NCBI RefSeq assembly: GCF_004115155.1
Contig: NZ_RDSM01000002.1
Span: 558,001-622,000 of the forward strand
Source of the DNA: Granulicella sibirica
GTDB lineage: Bacteria; Acidobacteriota; Terriglobia; Terriglobales; Acidobacteriaceae
DNA: 64,000 bases
Direction: 5' to 3'
Both the position numbers and the translations under genes were made by a program. Under the pieces are notes generated by a model, which saw nothing but the letters and a program-made list of their open reading frames with translations, was not told where the DNA came from and made no database searches. This document shows positions 28,601-38,300 of this stretch, in pieces. How positions within the stretch are numbered: position 1 is the first letter of the stretch; each line of letters begins with the position of its first letter.

Positions 28601-29135
28601 CTCGGCGGGGGCAACAACGAATAACACTGCCGGTTTGACGGTGCAGGGAGTAAACGGCTTTCTCGGTGGCGTGAACCTGACGTGCGCCGTGAGTTATAAC
28701 GGGACGGCTACCATCAGCTTTCCACCAACCTGCTCGCTGAGCAGCACTTCGGTTTCATTGAGCGGGAGTGCGGGGACTTCGGTCACAGTGACGGTTGGGA
28801 CGACCTTGCCTCACAGGGCGCAAGCACACACATCGAGTGCTGGACTGTGGAGGGTGGGAGGAGGACTCCCAGGGGCGCTGGCCGGGACAGTGCTCGGTGC
28901 GTTTTGCCTCGCCTTCGTACCTCGGCGGCGACGCCTGATGTCGTTGCTTTCTATGCTGCTGGTGACAGGCGTGCTGTCCGGGTGCGGAGGAAGCACTGTT
29001 CCGGTAACGTCGACGCCGACTGCAACACCGGTTGGGACGACGACGGGCAGTTATACCGTCACAGTAACGGCGACGACGACGGTGGCAGGGATTGCAGCTC
29101 CGTCTCCGGCGACGATCGCGTTGACGGTCAACTAA
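25665..29135 (+). CDS. large secreted sedolisin (peptidase S53) with Ig-like repeats and a C-terminal membrane anchor
   Basis: The 1156-residue protein has a signal peptide (about 1-27), a pro-kumamolisin activation domain (about 60-205) and an S53 catalytic domain (about 235-615). The catalytic residues are visible: E315 and D319 in GEATLDVD, D401 in SSADSG, and S551 in SGTSAAAP. Three bacterial Ig-like repeats follow (about 650-960; recurring pattern FTA..SG...T...VYSGD). Near the end come a hydrophobic helix, a basic RRRRL run and a second hydrophobic stretch ending LSGCGG, which resembles a lipobox, then a Thr-rich tail. It is probably an acid-active protease on the cell surface. Start choice (25665 or 25674) is uncertain. 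Confidence 0.9.
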   Translation: MDLMASPARPLLLALCLAFSAQAALSQNISQAVPTAQANRITTHPELSVTRRLAGHVPSWAVAANDAAAVPSDTVLGVTVLLSRSPESQAAFTKMLADQQDPQSANYHHWLTPQQVGELYGPTQHDVDAVTSWLSGQGMAVSDVTPSRIFVHVSAPASVVGNAFGTSFRYFAINGVRRFSTVSDPAIPAAFAAVIGSISGLSETSLRPMSRMQSMPMPGASNEAGSGPSPEFTAPSGLHYVTPGDFSIIFDAQPSYNAGFTGAGQKVAIIGRSRVVATDISEFETNTALASNVPNTIIPTNGVDPGITGTGDQGEATLDVDRVIGTAPGVQADLVVSGTAGGFDGIYVAAQYEVQTLRDPVMNISFGSCEVYAGPSNVTLWDTLFAQAASEGISVFVSSADSGAATCDPQFSTPPAYQFQSVNYICVSSYATCVGATEFADTANPAQYWTTANGTGMVSAVGYIPEGAWNEPTETNSTGATIYVAASGGGGASIYVPKPAWQTGTGVPADGARDVPDMSFPGAGHDGYYACFALGGGDCAKGYFEYFSGTSAAAPTMAAVTALLNQKTGVSQGNLNPLLYRVAAATPNAFHDATQASSGVANCSTAVPSMCNNSTPSPTGLAGGLAGFGLTTGYDQATGLGSLDITNFLNAAATPASTLTATTMVVTESFPVIASGKTVSFTATLSGTGVSSATGTVQFYADGNALGSPVAVSSGVAMTPFLPFTASGRFLITAVYSGDGSFASTTAPGIQLTVTGITPSVSITAGTATIPIGGGTTFTATVVQAAGAPVPTGIVRFLVTTSTTSTYVATAPLSGGTATSPVIGFSASGSETVRAVYLGDSIYSSGSSFPLPLTVQKIQSVAQLATPSGAIGMGGYAAFTTTVTSLPYNGADPVPTGTVQLFSNGVALGAPFGLPSATVPSVMVTSLAQQFSVAGTDMITAVYSGDASWAGSTSAAVTLTVLTTPPSITVTPASPSISVSAGATTNNTAGLTVQGVNGFLGGVNLTCAVSYNGTATISFPPTCSLSSTSVSLSGSAGTSVTVTVGTTLPHRAQAHTSSAGLWRVGGGLPGALAGTVLGAFCLAFVPRRRRLMSLLSMLLVTGVLSGCGGSTVPVTSTPTATPVGTTTGSYTVTVTATTTVAGIAAPSPATIALTVN

Positions 29136-29163
29136 CCAGGTATCCTGCCATGATTCGTAGGGC

Positions 29164-29583
29164 TTACTTGGCGAACAGCTGGCTCATATCGGCGAATGAT
29201 TTGAATTCGAGGGCGTTGCCGGCGGGGTCGTAAAAGAACATGGTAGCTTGCTCACCGACTTCACCCTTGAAGCGAATGTAGGGCTCGATCTCGAAGTGGA
29301 TGCCGGCGTCACGGACACGATCTGCCAGGCTCTGCCAGACGGACATTTCAAGGACAACGCCGAAGTGGGGGACGGGGACAGCATGGCCGTCGACTGCATT
29401 GGCGTGGCGTTTGCCTGGGGCGTTGGGGGAGAGGTGGGCGACGATCTGGTGGCCGAAGAAGTCGAAGTCGATCCACTCGACGGAGCTGCGCCCTTCGGGG
29501 CAGCCGAGAGTGGTGCCGTAGAATGTGCGGGCAGCGTCGAGATCGTTGACGGGGAAGGCGATGTGAAACGGGGTGAGGGGCAT
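29164..29583 (-). CDS. VOC-family (glyoxalase/dioxygenase fold) protein
   Basis: The 139-residue protein shows paired beta-alpha-beta-beta-beta modules: [18 protein letters not shown] at the start, [10 protein letters not shown], then HFGVVLEM and [15 protein letters not shown] at the end. His and Glu residues at these positions would bind a metal. The family covers glyoxalases, ring-cleavage dioxygenases and resistance proteins. No neighbour narrows the substrate. GGGGGAG lies six bases before the start. Confidence 0.88.
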   Translation of the reverse strand: MPLTPFHIAFPVNDLDAARTFYGTTLGCPEGRSSVEWIDFDFFGHQIVAHLSPNAPGKRHANAVDGHAVPVPHFGVVLEMSVWQSLADRVRDAGIHFEIEPYIRFKGEVGEQATMFFYDPAGNALEFKSFADMSQLFAK

Positions 29584-29621
29584 GCTGATCTCCCCCGTGA
29601 TTTTACCTTTGCCAAGCAGGA

Positions 29622-31142
29622 TCAGGAGGCGGCTTTGACCTCGGACTGGTCGAGTAGCTGGGCGGGGATCCGGACGAAGAAAGTAGTGTTGCCGGGAACC
29701 GAGGAGAAGCGGATCGTACCACCAAAGGATTCGACGATGCGATAGACGATTCCGAGGCCGAGGCCGGTTCCGACGCCTACAGGCTTGGTGGTGTAGAAAG
29801 GGTCGAAGATGTGTGGCTGGACTTCGAGGGGGATGCCGGGGCCATCATCCTCGATAGTCACGCAGAGAGTCGGAACTCCCTTGCCGTCATGCTCGCTCTC
29901 GGCCCAGGTGCGTACCCGGATGCGGCCGTGCTCGGGAACGGCGTCGATGGCGTTGTCGAGAATGTTCGTCCATATCTGGTTGAGGCCGGAGCATGAGGAT
30001 TCGAGCAGCGGAAGCTGAGGGTCGAGACTCTTTTCGAGGGTGACCTGCTTCTCGCGCATCTTGTGGCCAAGGATGACAAGTGTGGCGTAGAGGCTCTCGT
30101 TAATATTGATCGTCTGGCGCTGTCCCTTGCCTTCGTAGGCGTAGGACTTGACGGCGGTTACGAGGGTGGAGACGCGGCCGATGCTCTCCTCGATGGTGCT
30201 GACGAGCTGCATGCTGGAGGCGAGGGCATCGACCCAGTTGAGGGCGTCGGAGAAGGTGGTGCCGTCGAAGGAATCCCGGGTGCAGCTCAACTCCTGGGCG
30301 TTGATGCCGACGGAGACGAGGGTGGGGGCGAGCTTCCAGGCGTTCTCGATGTTCGAACCTTCCATCCACTCAGCGAGAGATTCTTCGGCATCGCTCTGCT
30401 CGAGGGAGTTGAGCTGGAGGGGGGCGGCGCTCAAAACGTGGGACTGAAGGTCGAGAAGGCACTGCTTCTGGCTTGGTTTGAGGTCGATGCGGGTGAAGCG
30501 GGCGCTGAGCTCGTGCATCCGGAGAAGGTTTTCCCGAAGCTGCGAGGAAGCCCGGCGAGCAGCGGCACCGGGGTTGTTAAGTTCGTGCATGAGGCCTGCG
30601 GCAAGAGTGCCGAGAGCGGCCATCTTCTCCTGCTGCACGGTAGTGCTCTGCATCTTCTGGAGGCGGAAGGCCATATTTCCGAGGATTGCCTTGCGGACCT
30701 CGGGGCACTCGGTCATAAGGTGCCAGAACTCTTCGTCGGTGAGGCGGAGCAGGAGGGAGGGTTCGAGGGTAGAGGTGGTGGAGGGGTTCTGGATATTGGC
30801 GAGGAGTGGGAGTTCACCGAAGGCGGACCCGGGAGGCAGGACCGCCATGCTGGATTCGACGCCATCGGGTCGTTTGTACGCGATACCCACCTTGCCAGTG
30901 AGGAGAATGTAGAAGTAACGAGCCGTTTCGCCCTGTTTCGCGATCACTTCCCCGGCCGGGTACTCGACTCGCTCGACGTCGTCGAGGCAATCCAGGTCCT
31001 CTTCCGAGATGGAGGCAAGGATCGGCACCTTCTGCAGATACGAGAGCAGGGTGGCGCGGTCGAGTGGAGGATTCTTCGGCGATACCTGGGGTATCGTGGT
31101 TTCGGTCGGGATGGCTTCGGTTTGAGGTTGGGAGGGGGTCAT
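29622..31142 (-). CDS. soluble histidine kinase with an N-terminal cyclic-nucleotide-binding domain
   Basis: The 506-residue protein has a CNB domain (about 35-160; FGELPLL at 108-114, but the usual R-S/T-A of the phosphate-binding cassette reads PSTTS). A HisKA-like segment carries H186 in MHELNNPG. The HATPase domain has [17 protein letters not shown] N-box residues, IEDDGPGIP and GTGLGLGIV. There is no membrane segment. It lies ten bases downstream of the receiver-reductase fusion gene and is probably its kinase partner. Confidence 0.88.
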   Translation of the reverse strand: MTPSQPQTEAIPTETTIPQVSPKNPPLDRATLLSYLQKVPILASISEEDLDCLDDVERVEYPAGEVIAKQGETARYFYILLTGKVGIAYKRPDGVESSMAVLPPGSAFGELPLLANIQNPSTTSTLEPSLLLRLTDEEFWHLMTECPEVRKAILGNMAFRLQKMQSTTVQQEKMAALGTLAAGLMHELNNPGAAARRASSQLRENLLRMHELSARFTRIDLKPSQKQCLLDLQSHVLSAAPLQLNSLEQSDAEESLAEWMEGSNIENAWKLAPTLVSVGINAQELSCTRDSFDGTTFSDALNWVDALASSMQLVSTIEESIGRVSTLVTAVKSYAYEGKGQRQTININESLYATLVILGHKMREKQVTLEKSLDPQLPLLESSCSGLNQIWTNILDNAIDAVPEHGRIRVRTWAESEHDGKGVPTLCVTIEDDGPGIPLEVQPHIFDPFYTTKPVGVGTGLGLGIVYRIVESFGGTIRFSSVPGNTTFFVRIPAQLLDQSEVKAAS

Positions 31143-31152
31143 GTGCTCAGTG

Positions 31153-32799
31153 TTATAGGGTTGCGAGATATTGGTGGACGAACTGGATGGCGATGGAACC
31201 TTCGCCAACGGCCGAGGCGCAGCGTTTGACCGAACCATAACGAACATCCCCGGCAACGAAGATGCCGGGAACACTTGTCTCGAGCAGATATGGGTCGCGG
31301 TCGAGCTTCCAGGCGCTCTTTGCCTTCGCCTTCAGGTCTGGCCCGGCGAGAATAAAGCCCTTCTGATCGGTCACGATCTCCTTCGGCAGCCATCCAGTCT
31401 TTGGTTCGGCGCCTATGAAGATGAACACGGATGTAGCGGGGCGAGTTTCTGTCCCAGATGGGGTTGAGAGGGTGACGGCGTCGAGATGTCCATTGCCGCT
31501 GAGCGCCTGCAACTCGGTATGGGTTTCAACGGTGATGTTGGGCCGTCCCGCGATCTGGTCGATCAGGTACTTCGACATACTGCGCTCGAGGCCTTCCCCA
31601 CGAATGAGCATGCGAACGTGTTTGGCGTGTCGAGAGAAATGCATGGCGGCCTGTCCGGCGGAGTTGGCGCCGCCCACAATGTACACCTCTTCATCGGCAC
31701 AGGAGATCGCTTCTGTCAGAGCCGCTCCGTAGAAAAGGCCGGCTCCGCTGAACTCCTGCTCGCAGGGTATGTCGAGTTTGCAATAGTCGACGCCGGTGGA
31801 GAGGATGCAGACGCGGCATGTAATCTCGCGGCCATCGCTCATAACGGCGATATGGTAACCGTTCTCAGAGCGAATGCAGGTGACGCGTTGGGTGAGGAAC
31901 TCGACGCCGAGGCGTTGCGCCTGCAACCAGGAGCGCTTCGCGAGCTCATCGCCCGAAAGGCCCTCCGGAAAGCCCAGGTAATTTTCGATGCGGGAACTGG
32001 ATCCGGCTTGTCCACCTGGGGCATATGCATCCACGAGAAGGGTTTTGAGGCCCTCTGATGCTCCATACACTCCGGCGGCAAGACCCGCAGGGCCCGCTCC
32101 GACGATCACGACGTCATAGTAGTCCTGCTGAGCCTGGGTGGCGAGGCCGACCTTCGAGGCGAGCTGGATGGTCGTGGGCTGAACGAGCGCTGTGCCGTCG
32201 CCGAACAGGACGACGGGCAGCTTGGCGTCGTCTATGCCCTTTCCACGTAGAAGAGGCAATGCCTCGGGGGTTTGCTCAGGATTCAGCCACTTGAAGGGGA
32301 TGCGGTTTCGCGAAAGGAAGTCGCGGACGACGTGATCGCCCTGCGCCCAGCGGACGCTGACCACCTGGATGCCGTCGTAGGCGGGTTTATAACCCTGATT
32401 CCATGCTTGTAGCAGATCGTCCAGAACGGGATAGAGTTTCTCTTCTGGAGGATCCCAGGGCTTGTTCAGGTAGTAGTGGATCTTGGCGGAGTTGATCGCT
32501 CGGATGGCTGCTTCAGTGTCTGCGTACGCGGTGAGGAGGACGCGACGTGCTTCGGGAAAGATCACCATGGCCTGCTGGAGAAAGTCCACGCCGGTCATGC
32601 CTGGCATGCGCTGATCGGACAGAAAAAGAGCGACGGCGTCCTTGCGCTCCTGCAACTGCTTGCAAATATCGAGAGCGGCGGCTCCGGAAGCGGCGCGCAC
32701 GATACGGTAATGCTCGCCGTATTTACGGCGGAGGTCCTGGACGACGGCCTCGAGAACGCTGGTGTCGTCGTCAACGGCAAGGAGAATCGGTTTTGCCAT
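31153..32799 (-). CDS. receiver - glutaredoxin-like - thioredoxin-reductase-like fusion protein
   Basis: The 548-residue protein begins with a receiver domain (D10-D12, phospho-acceptor D62 in FLSDQRMPG). A glutaredoxin-like segment follows (about 142-222; DFLSRNRIPFKWL, LPVVLFGDGT) without a redox CxxC. The rest is an FAD/NAD(P)-binding reductase (VGAGPAGLAAGVYGAS at 233, GGANSAGQAAMHF, GIFVAGDVR). Where thioredoxin reductase has its redox CxxC, this protein has only a single cysteine (EAISCADEE). It probably acts as a redox or signalling output controlled by phosphorylation from the CNB kinase encoded next. Confidence 0.88.
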   Translation of the reverse strand: MAKPILLAVDDDTSVLEAVVQDLRRKYGEHYRIVRAASGAAALDICKQLQERKDAVALFLSDQRMPGMTGVDFLQQAMVIFPEARRVLLTAYADTEAAIRAINSAKIHYYLNKPWDPPEEKLYPVLDDLLQAWNQGYKPAYDGIQVVSVRWAQGDHVVRDFLSRNRIPFKWLNPEQTPEALPLLRGKGIDDAKLPVVLFGDGTALVQPTTIQLASKVGLATQAQQDYYDVVIVGAGPAGLAAGVYGASEGLKTLLVDAYAPGGQAGSSSRIENYLGFPEGLSGDELAKRSWLQAQRLGVEFLTQRVTCIRSENGYHIAVMSDGREITCRVCILSTGVDYCKLDIPCEQEFSGAGLFYGAALTEAISCADEEVYIVGGANSAGQAAMHFSRHAKHVRMLIRGEGLERSMSKYLIDQIAGRPNITVETHTELQALSGNGHLDAVTLSTPSGTETRPATSVFIFIGAEPKTGWLPKEIVTDQKGFILAGPDLKAKAKSAWKLDRDPYLLETSVPGIFVAGDVRYGSVKRCASAVGEGSIAIQFVHQYLATL

Positions 32800-33042
32800 G
32801 CTGAATCGTTGCTCCCGGTGCAGCTATTGGATACGGTGGACAGTGGTTCGGTTGCAGAAAGCGTAAGGCGTGCTTTTCCTAGAATATCCGGCAGTGCACG
32901 TCGACTCCACCTAAGGTGGGATCGTCCAACACAAAAGTGCCTTGTACGATTTGGAGACACGCTGGACGCGGAAGCTCGAATGGCCGATGAGGTGTCTACA
33001 GGCGCGGTGCAAGAGCTTTACCTCGGCGGGAGCTACGTCACG

Positions 33043-33699
33043 ATGAATCGGATCATACTCGCAGACAACCAGGCCATCTTCCGCGCGGGCGCAGCACGTG
33101 TGCTGTCGCTTGAGGACGATATGCGGATCGTAGCTCAGTGCGAGGATGGCGAACGCCTGCGTGCGGCGATCGAAGCGTTCCACAACTCGGTCGTTCTGTT
33201 CGCGGCGACGATGGTGGCCGATCCAGTGACCCTGCTCGAGAATGTGAAGACGAATGGAAGCAGGGCCATCTTGATCGCGGAGACGGGTGCCGAGATTCCC
33301 GACAACGTGATGCAGATGCTCAGCGGGATGGTGCCGCGCAGCATCGCGGGGACAGATCTGATCGACTGCGCGCGCCGTGTGGGCCGCGGACAGCGCTGCA
33401 TTCACGGTGCCAATGTAACGACGCTGCAGGTACCAGACAGCGTGGGTGCCCGGGTACGCGATCGGCTGACGCCCAAGGAATTGCAGATCGTCGCACTGAT
33501 CGTGCAGGGGTGCAAGAACAAAGAGATTGCCTTGCAGCTTGGCACCAAGGAGCAGGTGATCAAGAACTACCTGAGAAGCGTCTACGACAAGACAGGCGTT
33601 TCTGACCGGCTCGAGCTCGCACTGTTTACAATTCACCATCGCGTGCTTGCTGAAGCCGCCGCAAAGGCCGGAACTCTTCTCGAGATGAAAACGGCTTAG
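33043..33699 (+). CDS. LuxR/NarL-type regulator with a degenerate receiver
   Basis: The 218-residue protein has a receiver-like N-terminus (MNRIILADNQAIFRAGAARV) and a LuxR helix-turn-helix (about 140-200; LTPKELQIVALIVQGCKNKEIALQL is the hallmark). The expected phospho-aspartate position reads VVLFAATM, so the acceptor Asp is absent, and only one acidic residue remains in the first motif. It may be regulated without phosphorylation. GGGAG lies upstream of ATG 33043. It is divergent from the receiver-reductase/CNB-kinase operon and could serve the same circuit. Confidence 0.82.
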   Translation: MNRIILADNQAIFRAGAARVLSLEDDMRIVAQCEDGERLRAAIEAFHNSVVLFAATMVADPVTLLENVKTNGSRAILIAETGAEIPDNVMQMLSGMVPRSIAGTDLIDCARRVGRGQRCIHGANVTTLQVPDSVGARVRDRLTPKELQIVALIVQGCKNKEIALQLGTKEQVIKNYLRSVYDKTGVSDRLELALFTIHHRVLAEAAAKAGTLLEMKTA

Positions 33700-33706
33700 G
33701 GGCTCT

Positions 33707-35320
33707 CTAGAGTCCCATCAGCTCTTCCTGCTTTTCCGTCTGGGCGTTGCCGACGCCGACCTTTTCGGCGATGGACTTTGCCTGCGTGAAGAGCAGGAGA
33801 TAATCCGGGCCGCCTGCCTTGGAGTCTGTTCCGCTCATGTTGAAGCCGCCAAAGGGATGCGCGCCGACCATGGCGCCGGTGCATTTGCGATTCAGGTAGA
33901 GATTGCCGACCTGGAACTCTTCGCTTGCGCGGTCGAGCTTCTCGCGGGAACTGGTGTATATGGCTCCGGTGAGGCCGTACTCGGTGTTATTCGCGATAGC
34001 CAGGGCATCGTCAAAGTCCTTCGACTTGATGACCGCGAGGACAGGTCCGAAGATCTCTTCCAGGGCGAGGCGCGCGTTCGGGGCGACGTCGGCGACAACC
34101 GTTGGGGCGATGAAGTAGCCGCCTTCGGGTGTGTTGATCGCGTTGCCGCCGGTGAGTATGCGGCCTTCGGTCTCAGCGACGGAGAGATAGTTGAGTACGC
34201 GCTTATGGGCGACCTCGTTGATGACAGGACCTCCGTAGAAGTTCTTCGCAGGATCGCCGGACTCAATCTTGGCGACGCGCTCGGCAAGGCGGTCACAGAA
34301 GACGTTGTAGATGCTCTGGTCCACAATGACGCGGGAGCATGCTGAGCACTTCTGACCGCTGAAGCCGAAGGCGCTGACCGCAACACCTTCGACGGCCAAG
34401 TCGAGATCGCAGTCGGCGTCCACGATGATGCCATCCTTACCGCCGAGTTCAAGGATCGTCCGCTTGATGAAGTGCTGGCCGGGCTGGGTCTTGGCGGCGC
34501 GTTCGTGGATCTGGAGGCCTACAGCTTTGGAACCGGTAAAGGCGATGAAGCGAACCTGCGGATGCTCGACGAGCGCCGAGCCGAACTCGGGGCCGCCGAC
34601 GCAGAGGTTGACCACACCCGCAGGGAGGCCGATTTCTTCGAGAAGAGCGACGAACTTCGCGGCAATGGTGGGTGCGTCGGGCGAGGGCTTGAGGACGACG
34701 GTATTGCCGGTAACGATGCTCGCGGCGGTCATGCCGGCCATGATGGCCAGCGGAAAGTTCCACGGGGGAATGACTGCTCCGACACCGAGAGGGACATAGC
34801 GCAAGCGGTTGCGCTCGCCGGGGAGCTGGATGGGTGGTCTAGCCGCGTCAAGACGGCGGGCTTCGAGCGCGTAGAACTCGAGGAAGTCGATGGTCTCGCC
34901 TACGTCGGCGTCAGCCTCGGCCCAGTTCTTGCCGACCTCATAGGTAAGCCAGGCGCAGAACTCGAACTGGTGCGAGCGAATGTGGGCGGCAGCAAGGACG
35001 AGGAAATCGGCGCGCTCGGACATAGGCACGCGCGACCAGGAGTCGAAGGCGGCCTGCGCGGAGGCGACGGCCAGGTCGACGTGCTTCGCCTCGGCCTTGG
35101 CGTGGATACCGATGACCTGGGAAGGACGTGCGGGATTCGTCGAGACGACCTGCGAGGTGGTGGCGATGGTGCGGCCGCCGAGAACGAGGTTGTACGTCTG
35201 GCCGAGATCGGATTCGATCACCGCGAGAGCTTCCTCCATCCTCTGCTTGTCTTCGGAGATGGAGAAGTCGAGAAACGGCTCGTTCGTAAAGGGGGCGTGG
35301 GTGGTCGCGGTAGTTGCCAT
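33707..35320 (-). CDS. 1-pyrroline-5-carboxylate dehydrogenase
   Basis: The 537-residue aldehyde dehydrogenase has the P5CDH style: IPPWNFPLAI, the LELGGKD glutamate motif, FGFSGQKCSACSR with the catalytic cysteine, and a C-terminal NRKCTGAMVGAHPFGG followed by MSGTDSKAGGPDYL. It oxidises glutamate semialdehyde to glutamate in proline breakdown. No proline dehydrogenase gene is beside it, and the protein is the single-function RocA type, not PutA. ATG 35320 is used; a -10-like TAAAAT lies only seven bases upstream. Confidence 0.92.
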   Translation of the reverse strand: MATTATTHAPFTNEPFLDFSISEDKQRMEEALAVIESDLGQTYNLVLGGRTIATTSQVVSTNPARPSQVIGIHAKAEAKHVDLAVASAQAAFDSWSRVPMSERADFLVLAAAHIRSHQFEFCAWLTYEVGKNWAEADADVGETIDFLEFYALEARRLDAARPPIQLPGERNRLRYVPLGVGAVIPPWNFPLAIMAGMTAASIVTGNTVVLKPSPDAPTIAAKFVALLEEIGLPAGVVNLCVGGPEFGSALVEHPQVRFIAFTGSKAVGLQIHERAAKTQPGQHFIKRTILELGGKDGIIVDADCDLDLAVEGVAVSAFGFSGQKCSACSRVIVDQSIYNVFCDRLAERVAKIESGDPAKNFYGGPVINEVAHKRVLNYLSVAETEGRILTGGNAINTPEGGYFIAPTVVADVAPNARLALEEIFGPVLAVIKSKDFDDALAIANNTEYGLTGAIYTSSREKLDRASEEFQVGNLYLNRKCTGAMVGAHPFGGFNMSGTDSKAGGPDYLLLFTQAKSIAEKVGVGNAQTEKQEELMGL

Positions 35321-35327
35321 CGATTTG

Positions 35328-35333
35328 ATTTTA
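35328..35333 (-). promoter_or_regulatory. -10-like element abutting the P5CDH start
   Basis: TAAAAT on the minus strand lies seven bases before the ATG, so transcription would begin at or next to the start codon. It is predicted from sequence and from the same arrangement at serS. Confidence 0.35.
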
Positions 35334-35389
35334 GCCTTCCGAGGCGATGAGGAGCTTGAGTGCAGCGGCAAGCGCAAGACCTGGCATGG

Positions 35390-38300
35390 TCAGGCTTCCG
35401 TAAGCTTTTCGGTTTCCTTGGACATCTTGGCGGTGCGGGCGAGCTTATCCCAGTTAAACGGCTTGCCATCGATTGCGCGCTTGATCGTCTTGAAGAGAAC
35501 AACCGAGAAGACCTGACGGTAGCTGAAGCGCTGGATCCAGATGTGGAAGAGGAGCCATGCATCCCCTTTGCTGGCGGGGTGTTTGCGCTCGAGCGTGAAG
35601 GCGAGAGCGGAGGCGGTGAAGTCAATGATCAGAAAAGCGAGGAAGAACGTCAGGAGTTTGTAGAAGCTGGATGTCGAAGCCGTTTCGGGGTGGAAGTAGC
35701 GGTCGACGAGATAGTGGAATACGCCCGCGACGAACATAAGATCGATCAATGGCGATACTAGTGGTAGAAGTATCTGGAAGATCAGAATGTTGGGCAGGGC
35801 GAAGAGGCCCATTGCACGGCGGTTCCGGATTGCGCCCTTGTGTTTCCAGATCGCCTGGAGGATGCCGAACGACCAGCGGAATCGTTGGCGCATCAGGCCG
35901 TTCATGTTGACAGGGGCTTCGGTAAAGGCAAGTGCCTGGTCTTCATAGGTGACCCAGTAGCCCTGCTCGAGGAGGTTCATGGTGAGGTCGGCGTCCTCGG
36001 CGACCGTATCGACCGCGTAGCCTCCACCATTGCGGACGGCCTGCGTACGCCATGCGCCAATGGCGCCGGGTACAACCATAACCACATCGAAGAGATCGAG
36101 CGCCCTGCGTTCGAAGTTCTGGCTGGTGATATATTCGAGGGCCTGCCAGCGAGTCCAAAGATTAACTCGGTTGCCGACCTTGGCGTTTCCGGCGACCGCT
36201 CCGATCTTCGGATTGGCGAAGTGTGGAACGAGCCGCGTGATGGCGTCATGCGCGACGACGCCATCGGCGTCGATTCCGATGTAGATCTCTTCATCGGTCG
36301 ATTCGAGCGCGAAGTTGAGGGCCTCGGCCTTGCCGCCGTTGGGCTTGGTGAGAACGGTGAGACGGCCAGAGGCGATGTCGTTTGGATAGGCTTCGCGCGC
36401 GGCGTTACAGGTGTTGTCGGTCGAGCCATCGTCGATGACGATGATGCGGATGTTCTTGTAGTTCGACATCATCACCGAGCGGATGGTCCGGATGATGACA
36501 GTCTCTTCGTTGTAGGCAGGAATCAGGACGGCGACGCGCGGGTTGTAGTCCGCTGTGGCATACTCCTTGCGCTTGCGCACACGGTCGATGATGGCGCAGA
36601 GGCCGATGATGATAAGCCGCGCGCTCATGAGCACATCGCCGATGAAGAAGACGTGGACGACGAAATAGTTGAAGAATGCGTAGAAGAAGAATGCGATGGA
36701 ATCGACGCGAGCCTGCCAGAGTTGGTGCCGAGTAAGGGGGGGCATCACCTCCTCGCGCGTCTTGCCGACAAGCTCCGAGACGGGGACAATCTCATAGCCG
36801 TGCGAGCGCAGCGTCGTGATGAGCAGGGGAAGGGCAGCGACGGTCGGCGAACGGTCTCCGCCGCCATCGTGCATGAGGATGATGGAGCCACGCCGGTCGT
36901 TGTGCGCGTCCATGTCGCTGAGTTGCTCGATGACGGAGTCAGCGATCTCCTGGGGGCTCTTGCGAGGGTGTTCGTCCCAGTCGTTGGTGTCGATCTTATT
37001 GCCGATGATGACGTAGCCGAGTCCCTGAATGTGGTCGACCGGCGCAGCCTGATCGTTGGTGTCCGGCTCTTGGTCGATGGAGTAGGGTGGACGGAAATAC
37101 AGCGGATAGACGCCCAGCTTCGAAGCGAAGAGACGCTCGGTCAGTTTGAGCTGCAGGTCGACCTGGCTCTTCGAGATCTCGCTGATGTCGGGATGCGTGA
37201 AGGTGTGATTGCCGATCTCGTGGCCTTCTTCGTACACACGCTTCATGATGCCGACGTTGTTGCCGGCAATCTCGCCGATCATAAAGAAAGTTCCCTTGAC
37301 GCTGTACTTCTTCAGCACGTCGAGTATGCGCGGCGTCCAGTCGGGATCAGGTCCGTCGTCGAACGAGATGGCGACCTTCTTCGGCTGATAACCATACTGC
37401 TCGACCGTGTAGGACAGCGGGTAGACCGTCATTGTCTCGGCAGTGATGCTCTTGAAATCAGGCTTCACCGCATCATCGTCATCGAGGGTAACGGTGCGCC
37501 TGCCATCCTGCGGCTTGCGCGTCACGCGAAGGATGTCTCCCTCACCTTCGGTATCGACTTCGTAGCCGGGTTCGACGTCGGCCAGAGCGGTGACGGGATC
37601 GCTGTGGCCTGGCGAGTCCCAGATCTTCCAGAGCGAGTTATCTTCCGAGCCGAGATGCCACAGAGCGTAGGTCTGGATACCGAGGGCGCGGGCCGCGCGC
37701 ATCTGGTTTAGCACGGTGACGGCGTCGAGAAACCATATCTGGTGCCGGACGTGGCCATCGACGTCGTCGTAGGCAAAGTGCGCGTTGAGCGAATCAGAAT
37801 CGAGGGCCACGTTGGCTTCGGAGTCGAACGCCGCCTGCCACGCGTTCTGCGTTGAGATATAGCGAACTCCCAGTACCTTCTCGGGCGGTGTCGACGGCGG
37901 CTTCTGACCGCGCTTCAGCATGCCGGGCGGAGTCGGAAGCTGGACGGTCCAGTCGTAGCCATAGCTGCCGAGGTCGCAGATGATCTTCTCTTTGGGCACA
38001 ACCTTGAGAGCATTCGTCAGGTTATCGACGAACCAGTCCTGCGCTGCGATGGGGCCGGACGCCGTGGATGTCATGTGCTGGTCGTAGTTCATAAGCAAGA
38101 GACCATCGGAGTTATCGGCAAGGAGCTTCAGGTTGTAGTCCATGTCGCCGATGGGCGTCTTGAGGTACAGCCGGAGGTGCTTTGGATGAAAGTCCCGGTA
38201 AAGCTCCTGCACAAACGCGTTGTAGCCTGGTTGCGCGTTTTCGGGGATCTCTTCGAAGTCGATCGAGAGGCCGCGATATCGGTTGTTGGCGCCGAGGAAG

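Noticed and set aside
30063..31229. 388-codon open frame opposite the CNB-histidine kinase
   Set aside because: Antisense shadow of a conserved gene; low-complexity Glu/Gly/Val composition.
35840..37711. 623-codon open frame on the plus strand
   Set aside because: It lies wholly antisense to the trifunctional GH18/NodB/GT2 gene, whose motifs are intact. High G+C keeps the opposite frame open. No recognisable domain.
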